Below, in pieces: positions 1-5,097 of a stretch of 9,621 bases of DNA. The position numbers and the translations under genes were made by a program. The stretch comes from Mobilitalea sp. Lineage in GTDB: Bacteria > Bacillota_A > Clostridia > Lachnospirales > Lachnospiraceae. The notes beneath the pieces were generated by a model that worked only from the letters and a program-made list of their open reading frames with translations, was not told where the DNA came from and searched no databases. The stretch's first letter is position 1. Each line of letters begins with the position of its first letter. The DNA is taken from the NCBI GenBank assembly GCA_029974875.1, contig JARKQP010000130.1, forward strand, positions 1 through 9,621, given 5' to 3'.

Positions 1-405
1 AGGGGAATCTCTGTCAACGGTAACAAGGTCTCCTGGAACTCCAACAGTAAGAATAATGGCTCCTACGAGAGCTTCCAGCGTTATCTTGACATAGTCTATG
101 CCTATGCTTCTACCTTATCCCTGGAAAAGGAATTGGTTGAGAAACCGTTTTCGGAGCTGGATATCGGTGACGTATTGATCCAGGGCGGTTCTCCGGGGCA
201 TTGTGTCATTGTTGTTGATTTAGCCGTGAATGAGGCTACGGGAGAAAAAATCTTTATGCTGGCCCAAAGCTATATGCCAGCCCAGGATATTCAGATATTA
301 AAGGGTGACAGTGAAGGCTCTCCCTGGGTTTTGGCAGGGGAGGAGGGCACGTTGAAAACCCCTGAATGGACGTTCCAGACCTCTGATCTGAGAACCTGGA
401 AATAA
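1..405 (+). CDS. DUF4846 domain protein, C-terminal part (5' truncated by window)
   Basis: The frame is open from base 1 to the TAA at 403-405, so 134 codons of a gene that starts outside the window are visible. The fragment carries the conserved end of the DUF4846 family: a block around codons 58-80 reading IGDVLIQGGSPGHCVIVVD, then MLAQSYMPAQDIQIL, SPWVL and the closing TPEWTF. I know this pattern from DUF4846 proteins of Bacteroidetes and Clostridia; their biochemical function is not established. The GD-x(6)-SPGH-x-VIVVD segment resembles the His-containing motif of NlpC/P60- and CHAP-like papain-fold hydrolases, but the matching Cys would lie upstream of the window, so an enzymatic role is only inference. 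An internal ATG would give a start at 133, but homology continues upstream of it, so it is not the start. The family call is firm; the function is open. Confidence 0.9.
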   Translation, partial: RGISVNGNKVSWNSNSKNNGSYESFQRYLDIVYAYASTLSLEKELVEKPFSELDIGDVLIQGGSPGHCVIVVDLAVNEATGEKIFMLAQSYMPAQDIQILKGDSEGSPWVLAGEEGTLKTPEWTFQTSDLRTWK

Positions 406-428
406 AATATGGATATGGTAGTTACTGT

Positions 429-461
429 CCGGGACTAATGTGGAAAAGGACATCAGCCCGG
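429..461 (+). other. Imperfect hairpin just after the DUF4846 gene
   Basis: CCGGG (429-433) can pair with CCCGG (457-461). The stem continues as CT with AG and ATGT with ACAT, interrupted by one bulged A and one A-C mismatch, and closes on an 8-base loop. It starts 24 bases after the stop codon but has no U-tract, so it is more likely a transcript-end stabilising structure or chance than a terminator. The stem is seen directly; its role is unknown. Confidence 0.35.
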
Positions 462-611
462 CATCACACCCTGCCAGGTAATCCGTGAAATCGGGGAGAA
501 GGATAGGAAATATTATTTTAAGGATAGGGAATTGGATGTGTGGGAGTAAATAAGAATCCGATATATATTCTCTTCTCCGCTGGTAAGTATAGAATAAAAA
601 TGTAATAGGGT

Positions 612-645
612 AAAAGGCGTGAAGGTGACTTTCACGCCTTTTGTT
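612..645 (+). terminator. Intrinsic terminator, perfect 12-bp stem
   Basis: AAAAGGCGTGAA (612-623) and TTCACGCCTTTT (631-642) are exact inverted copies around a 7-base loop, and the run of T in the right arm supplies a short U-tail. It lies 207 bases after the DUF4846 stop and about 120 bases before the promoter of the next operon, so it insulates that operon from upstream read-through. The left arm gives a T-run on the other strand, so it could work both ways, although no minus-strand gene is seen nearby. Confidence 0.85.
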
Positions 646-689
646 GTGGAAAAATCAGAAGGGCAGGGCGGTGATTAACTGATGCCTGT

Positions 690-731
690 TTTATGCAGAA
701 TTTTCTTAGGAAGCTTTATGCTTCTTTATGC
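690..731 (+). repeat. Three TTTATGC heptamers upstream of the STAND promoter
   Basis: The heptamer TTTATGC occurs at 690-696, 715-721 and 725-731, that is 31-72 bases upstream of the putative -35 box at 762. The last two copies are 10 bases apart, about one helical turn. This is where an activator or repressor could bind, but the motif is AT-rich and short, so chance is a real alternative. Confidence 0.3.
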
Positions 732-761
732 CTCAATTATGTAGAAAAACGGAAATTATTG

Positions 762-789
762 TTGATAGAATTGCGTAATTTGTTATAAT
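762..789 (+). promoter_or_regulatory. Sigma-70/SigA-type promoter of the nuclease-STAND operon
   Basis: TTGATA at 762-767 and a consensus TATAAT at 784-789 are separated by 16 bases. An alternative -35, TTGTTG at 759-764, would give a 19-base spacer. Transcription would begin near 796, leaving a leader of about 28 bases before the ATG at 824. The -10 box overlaps an in-frame ATG at 788, which therefore cannot be the translation start. Confidence 0.75.
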
Positions 790-811
790 GAAAAGGAATC
801 CACAAGTGCAT

Positions 812-817
812 GGAGGG
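812..817 (+). promoter_or_regulatory. Ribosome binding site that fixes the STAND gene start at 824
   Basis: GGAGGG ends 6 bases before the ATG at 824, an ideal spacing. The upstream in-frame ATG at 788 lies inside the -10 box and has no ribosome binding site, so this site decides the start. Confidence 0.85.
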
Positions 818-823
818 ATTTTT

Positions 824-3800
824 ATGAGTAATTATGATTTCCACCGCAAATTCGATCCGATGGAATTCCAGAGATTTGTCCGGGATATGCTTCAGGTCCG
901 GGAGCATCTGGTTTTTGAATCCTTTAGGGATGGGCCGGATGAAGGAATTGACGGAAGGCATATTTCAAAGGACGGAGAAGTAACGATTCTTCAGGCAAAA
1001 CGTTGGAACGTATTGCGTAAGGATGAGCTGAGAAAAGAAAAAGAGAAAATGGACCGTATAAAACCGGATCGGTATATATTAGGCCTTTCTATGAATCTGG
1101 ATCCACCACAAAAAGCAGAAATCATGGAGCTTTTTGCACCATATATAAAAAGCCCGGATGATATTGTAACGGAGAATGATTTCAATAACCTGCTTAGCAA
1201 GCCTGAGTATAGATCCATAGAGGACGACTATCGCAGCTTATGGATTGAGAGCACCCAGGTTATGAAGCGGGTCATGACGGAGACCCTGCATGGGGTGTTG
1301 CTGGAGGAATCAAGACGGGCTCTTGCGGATGCGATGGAAGAGGCAAAGGTATTTGTCAAGACGGAGGTATATAGCAAGGCCTTAAAGCAGTTAAAGAATA
1401 ATAAGGTGATTATTATCGCTGGGGAGCCCGGTGTCGGAAAGACGACCCTGGCTAGCCAGCTGGCGCTATATTATTATTTCAGGAAGGGCTTTGACACCTT
1501 CATATGGGCGAAAAAGGTGGATGATCTTTCTGCGGCGCTAAGCATTGGAAGCAGAAGGGTTATAGTATTTGACGATTTTTGGGGAAGCACCTTCCAGGAA
1601 AGCTCCATAGCGGGAAAAGACGAGCAGCAGCTGGCACAGTTCATAGAAAAGGTTTATGGGCAGCGGGAGACGGTGGTGCTATTCACAACCAGGGAGTATA
1701 TCCTGGAGCAGGGCTTAAAGAAGCATGCCGATTTACGTGAGGTCATTGAAAAATATAAGCTGGATTGTCTGCTGGAGGAATATTCCCCCGTGGATAAGGT
1801 GCAGATCTACTTCGGACATTTAAAAAGGTCAAACTTGACCTGGGAGCAGCTAAAGCAGCTGTTTGATGCCCATGAGCTGGTAATCGATTCGCCTAATTAT
1901 AACCCACGGGTTATTGAGATGTTTTTGAAGCAGACGGATCCGAAGGAATCGCCCCAGGATTGTGAGGACCGGTTCTTTTCCTACCTGGAAAGGCCGGAAA
2001 GGTTTTGGGAAGCCATATTTGAGGGGCTATCCCGGGAAGCCCGCATCGCTTATATATTGCTAAGCACCTACCCGGTGCCTGCACGCCTGGGGGCTTTAAG
2101 GGAGAGCTTCTGTAAGGTCATCGATTGGATGGGAAATCCGGTCGAATGGAAGGATTTTGGGAGCACAATTGCAGAGCTGGAGAAAACGGTTATTAAAACG
2201 ATCCACCTGCCAAGGCTTGATACGATATTGGTAAAGTTCCAAAACCCTTCTGCCTATGATTTTATTTATAGTTTTTTGGATAAGAATTTTAGGCAGTATC
2301 AGCAGCTGCTGGTTCAGGGCTGCCGCTGCTTTGAGCAATACATTTATTTATTGAATTATTTTTTTAAGGAGCAGCCTGACGGTGAGGAATATGGTTATGT
2401 ATTAGGGAAGTGCATTGATACCATATATGAGCCATCCATAATGTCTGAATACTTCAGGGAGTATATCACGGATAGTGAATGGGAGTATTATGAGGAGTCC
2501 GGGGAAGAGGATACTTCTTTGGAGCGGTATTATAAGGTGCTCAAATGCTTGGATAAGGGCAGGGGTGAAGCCTATCATGGTTTTTTCACGGGCTTCCTGC
2601 AAGGATATCTAAGAAAAATGGCTGAGGAACCCTGGGACATATCCAGCAGGGATCTGGAGATTTTTCCGGAGGTGATCAAGGTATTTGCCAGGAAGGGCTT
2701 CCGGCTTGATGCAAATACTGTTATGGGAGTATACCTGGATTGTATTTTGAAGAGCAGGACAAGGCTGGAGCTGGATGGGTTCAGGGAGATATTCCCCGGC
2801 TTTTACCCGGATTTCCTTTCAGGGCATACGCAGGAGATCAAAATTCATATAGAAAAAGATTATAAAGAGAAATTGTGTATGGCTGTTGCAAAGGGAGAGG
2901 AATATTCATTCCGCTATACGTACAACGAAGGCCTAAAAGAGCTTGAGAAATATGGGCTGGAATGCAGCCCTGACTGGAAGAAGGAAATCGATGAGTATGC
3001 CGGCTGGGTTGCTAAGGACAGCGAATGGGATACTGAAAATGAGAAGGAGGAGGTCCGTGAAGAGTCAAGGATCAGCTATGAGCAGGCAGTAAGTAGCAAT
3101 GAGGAGGAGCTGTTTGGGACAGATAACCTTCTGTCCTCTGATGAAATCAGGGGTATGATCGAGAACTCTGACCTTAAAGACGAATTAAAGGAAGGCCTGT
3201 ATACCATAGAGGAGGAAGGAGAGCCCTGGTTTATCTATCATTTTATGGAGGAGCGGGATGCTTTTCTTTTGCTTATAAGGGTTCTGGAGGATACCGGATA
3301 TATGCTAGAGAATCTCATGTTATTTACCCTTCACCTGATTAAGCAGCTGTCACAGATGAATGGCATAGATATGGAAAAGTTAACGCCTTTTTTAATTGAA
3401 TTTGGTGCGGAGGTAGTCTGGAGGGAGGAGGTTATCCTGACGAGGGAAGAGATTATCCATTCCCAGGCGTACCAGGCTCATTTTGAGGAGGAAGATTTTG
3501 ACCAGCTGGTGAAGGGAGGATTATTCACGGTTAAGAGGCAGTGGTATGAGCTGGTGGATATCCTGTTGGTCATACTGCCCTATGCATTATTTATTTCAGG
3601 GATGGAGCTGGAGGATAAAAAGGAATATTATGCGGGTCTGATATCAGAGCGTGACTGGCCTCCGAAGGGAGTGGTGACAAAAAAGCTGGAAGGAAAAATG
3701 CATTCCAGCTTTTACATGGCTGACATTGGGTACTATCAGTTCCAGAATCCTTATCATGAGGCTTTGCTTTATAAAGCGCTGGAAAGCTTTGACAGGGACG

Positions 3801-4204
3801 ACTATATGGAATTTGCAGTCGGCGCCCTGGCAGAGGATTATTGCAAAGGCTTCACAGGGTTAACAGAGGTTCAGATCGCCTATGGTATTATGAAGGATGC
3901 GGAGCTGATAATTGAGGTGAACCAGCAGGGCGAGGTGATTGGAGGACAGAATTCCTTATCGCAGCTATGGATGATGCTGGAAAGCCTGGAGATCACCCAG
4001 GTTCTTGACCTGGTGCCTGACTGCTTTGACAGCGTCCAGATGTCGGTTATCAGGAAGAATTTTGAACTGGTGGATGGACGGAATGGGGAATACTACAAAG
4101 TAATCTTTGGCAAGGTGGAGGATGTGGATATCATAGAAAAATTGGGATGTGTTGAGCCGGCGTTATCGGAATTTAGAAAAATATGTGCATTATGCATTAT
4201 GTAA
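824..4204 (+). CDS. Mrr-like nuclease / nSTAND3 NTPase fusion, probable antiviral STAND protein
   Basis: This is a 1126-residue multidomain protein. Residues about 5-120 form a restriction-endonuclease-like domain: E14 in a MEFQRFVRDML helix, then GID with D43, then ILQAKRW with Q57 and K59, matching the D...Q-x-K form of the Mrr family. The NTPase follows, with Walker A GEPGVGKT at 200-207 (K206), Walker B VIVFDDF with D250 and D251, sensor-like TTREY with R290, and an NYNPRVIE block near 358-365. This series is typical of nSTAND3 proteins. Residues from about 400 to the end are predicted helical and acidic, with a strongly charged stretch near 735-765, and probably act as the sensor arm. 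By analogy with Avs-type proteins, ligand binding would drive NTP-dependent oligomerisation and DNA cleavage; this is inference. No signal peptide or membrane segment is seen, so it should be cytoplasmic. The start at 824 is chosen over 788 because 788 overlaps the -10 box. It overlaps the next gene by 22 bases. Fold calls are strong; target and trigger are unknown. Confidence 0.88.
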   Translation: MSNYDFHRKFDPMEFQRFVRDMLQVREHLVFESFRDGPDEGIDGRHISKDGEVTILQAKRWNVLRKDELRKEKEKMDRIKPDRYILGLSMNLDPPQKAEIMELFAPYIKSPDDIVTENDFNNLLSKPEYRSIEDDYRSLWIESTQVMKRVMTETLHGVLLEESRRALADAMEEAKVFVKTEVYSKALKQLKNNKVIIIAGEPGVGKTTLASQLALYYYFRKGFDTFIWAKKVDDLSAALSIGSRRVIVFDDFWGSTFQESSIAGKDEQQLAQFIEKVYGQRETVVLFTTREYILEQGLKKHADLREVIEKYKLDCLLEEYSPVDKVQIYFGHLKRSNLTWEQLKQLFDAHELVIDSPNYNPRVIEMFLKQTDPKESPQDCEDRFFSYLERPERFWEAIFEGLSREARIAYILLSTYPVPARLGALRESFCKVIDWMGNPVEWKDFGSTIAELEKTVIKTIHLPRLDTILVKFQNPSAYDFIYSFLDKNFRQYQQLLVQGCRCFEQYIYLLNYFFKEQPDGEEYGYVLGKCIDTIYEPSIMSEYFREYITDSEWEYYEESGEEDTSLERYYKVLKCLDKGRGEAYHGFFTGFLQGYLRKMAEEPWDISSRDLEIFPEVIKVFARKGFRLDANTVMGVYLDCILKSRTRLELDGFREIFPGFYPDFLSGHTQEIKIHIEKDYKEKLCMAVAKGEEYSFRYTYNEGLKELEKYGLECSPDWKKEIDEYAGWVAKDSEWDTENEKEEVREESRISYEQAVSSNEEELFGTDNLLSSDEIRGMIENSDLKDELKEGLYTIEEEGEPWFIYHFMEERDAFLLLIRVLEDTGYMLENLMLFTLHLIKQLSQMNGIDMEKLTPFLIEFGAEVVWREEVILTREEIIHSQAYQAHFEEEDFDQLVKGGLFTVKRQWYELVDILLVILPYALFISGMELEDKKEYYAGLISERDWPPKGVVTKKLEGKMHSSFYMADIGYYQFQNPYHEALLYKALESFDRDDYMEFAVGALAEDYCKGFTGLTEVQIAYGIMKDAELIIEVNQQGEVIGGQNSLSQLWMMLESLEITQVLDLVPDCFDSVQMSVIRKNFELVDGRNGEYYKVIFGKVEDVDIIEKLGCVEPALSEFRKICALCIM

Positions 4205-4695
4205 ATCAATTAAGGAGGTATAGTGATACGGAAAGGGAAGCTAGGACTGATAATTTAGAAAAACTAAGAGATGAGTTAAAAACAGCAGTTTGCCAGTACT
4301 CTGATTATAACAATTATTGGGGTGAACTGGAGGGGCTTTTAGAAAACTATGATGAGAGCTTGGAGCATTATGATTTTGAAGCCTGGTTCAGTGGTGATGA
4401 CAAGGTTTCCCGCGGCAAGCTAACGGTCAGGGCGATGAAAATGCTTCGGCTTACAACTGACTTATTCCGGGAAGTCCATGATTTAGCTGAGCTTCGGCTT
4501 AAAAGGGCGGTTGACAATATTTTAGAAGCAGGGGAGGAGGTGCAGAAGGAGATTTTAGGAGTGGAAATTTCACAGGGAGTAACGGAGAGCATTTTTGAGC
4601 AATTGTATGAGTTGGAATACCGCTATAATATGGAGGAGGCTTATGAAGGCTTTTTGGAATTTGTGAAGGATATCGCTTGTAAGGAAAAATTATAA
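4183..4695 (+). CDS. Uncharacterised 170-residue acidic helical protein, partner of the nuclease-STAND protein
   Basis: I do not recognise this protein. It is 170 residues (167 if translation starts at the second in-frame ATG, 4192), rich in Glu, Leu and Lys/Arg, with no Cys/His cluster, signal peptide or membrane segment. Most of it looks alpha-helical, including a long amphipathic stretch around residues 85-130 (from MKMLRL through AEELRL-like heptads to VQKEI). Tyr/Trp-rich patches occur near 37-48 (YSDYNNYW) and near the end. It overlaps the STAND gene by 22 bases and is followed by the operon terminator, so the two are co-transcribed and probably translationally coupled. This suggests a dedicated accessory factor: a regulator, inhibitor, sensor adaptor or complex subunit. 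Neither ATG has a ribosome binding site in front of it, and the best one in the area lies inside the frame at 4211-4219, so the exact start is uncertain. Confidence 0.75.
   Translation: MCIMHYVNQLRRYSDTEREARTDNLEKLRDELKTAVCQYSDYNNYWGELEGLLENYDESLEHYDFEAWFSGDDKVSRGKLTVRAMKMLRLTTDLFREVHDLAELRLKRAVDNILEAGEEVQKEILGVEISQGVTESIFEQLYELEYRYNMEEAYEGFLEFVKDIACKEKL
4211..4219 (+). promoter_or_regulatory. Strong Shine-Dalgarno sequence with no in-frame start after it
   Basis: TAAGGAGGT is nearly a perfect anti-16S match. It sits 7 bases after the STAND stop codon but lies about ten codons inside the 170-residue frame. The nearest start codon, GTG at 4223, is in another frame and reaches a stop at 4256-4258 after 11 codons. 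In the frame of the gene the next codons are TAT AGT GAT ACG, with no standard start. It may represent an old or frameshifted start, a short leader peptide, or a pause site; see findings. Confidence 0.6.
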
Positions 4696-4740
4696 TTGCT
4701 AATCAAAAAATTAATGATATTGATGATTTAATATAGAAAC

Positions 4741-4783
4741 AAAGGCGTCGGGATTGCGGATCCTGATGCCTTTATTATTATTT
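4741..4783 (+). terminator. Intrinsic terminator of the nuclease-STAND operon
   Basis: The arms 4741-4754 and 4760-4773 form a 14-bp stem with two G-U wobbles and a 5-base loop, followed by a T-rich tail (TTTATTATTATTT). It begins 46 bases after the stop of the second gene and closes the two-gene unit. Confidence 0.9.
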
Positions 4784-4841
4784 ACCGCTTTTTATCCTTC
4801 CACATGTAAAAGTATACATAAATTATATCCCCTGGGGTGGC

Positions 4842-4871
4842 TTGTATGGCAGGCTACTATTACATTATACT
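4842..4871 (+). promoter_or_regulatory. Putative promoter of the ABC importer operon
   Basis: TTGTAT at 4842-4847 and TATACT at 4866-4871 are 18 bases apart. Transcription would start near 4878, so nearly the whole repeat array would be transcribed as a leader of about 220 bases. The boxes are reasonable but not perfect, and other AT-rich candidates exist nearby. Confidence 0.45.
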
Positions 4872-4883
4872 TTATAGGATGAT

Positions 4884-5084
4884 AAATAAACCGGATGATA
4901 AATAAGCCGGATATTAAATAAGCCGGATATTAAATGAGCTGGGATATTAAATAAGCCGGGATATTAAATGAGCTGGGATATTAAATAAGCTGGGATGTTA
5001 AATGAGCTGGAACACTAAATGAGCTGGGATACCAAATAAGCTGGGATACCAAATAAGCTGGAATATTAAATAAAGCTGGAAGGA
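4884..5084 (+). repeat. Tandem array of about twelve 16-17 bp units
   Basis: Consecutive units begin at 4884, 4900, 4916 (16 bp each), then 4932, 4949, 4966, 4983, 5000, 5017, 5034, 5051 (17 bp each), with a degenerate last unit at 5068-5084. The consensus is AAATRAGCYGGGATATT. Variation is ordered: the first three units lack one G, later units change CC to CT, and units 9 and 10 share ATACC. This suggests stepwise duplication by slippage. There are no spacers, so it is not a CRISPR array. It ends 13 bases before the start codon of the binding-protein gene and probably forms its 5' leader. Confidence 0.92.
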
Positions 5085-5097
5085 TAGAGGAGAAGGA

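Larger units (their letters stand above)
406..761. other. Intergenic region between the DUF4846 gene and the nuclease-STAND operon
   Basis: I see no gene in this stretch. It contains an imperfect hairpin at 429-461, the strong terminator hairpin at 612-642 and three TTTATGC heptamers at 690-731, each listed separately. A short direct repeat, AAGGATAGG, occurs at 499-507 and 520-528. A small hairpin with GAAGC/GCTTC arms lies at 710-724. The only reading frames are a few codons long or are minus-strand frames that run across the promoter of the next gene. Confidence 0.7.
4784..5097. other. Intergenic leader of the ABC importer operon
   Basis: No gene is seen here. The first half holds a probable promoter (4842-4871) and a small palindrome, CCCCTGGGG at 4829-4837, which could be an operator or chance. 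The second half is a tandem repeat array reaching almost to the ribosome binding site. I recognise no riboswitch aptamer, including the NiCo and cobalamin types. Confidence 0.6.

Noticed and set aside
737..961. Minus-strand 74-codon frame
   Set aside because: It runs across the promoter and the nuclease domain of the STAND gene and has no family resemblance or ribosome binding site.
4223..4258. Eleven-codon leader peptide from GTG 4223
   Set aside because: The ribosome binding site is excellent, but the peptide is very short and shows no regulatory pattern. It is kept only as one explanation for the start ambiguity.
613..4748. Shared AAAGGCGT at 613-620 and 4741-4748 as attachment-site repeats flanking the cassette
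   Set aside because: Both copies are arms of terminator hairpins, the match is only 8 bases, and there is no integrase or transposase in the window.
4884..5084. CRISPR array
   Set aside because: The 16-17 bp units follow each other directly with no spacers, and no cas gene is seen.
4784..5097. Metal or cobalamin riboswitch in the importer leader
   Set aside because: The leader is mostly tandem repeat and I see no conserved aptamer core.
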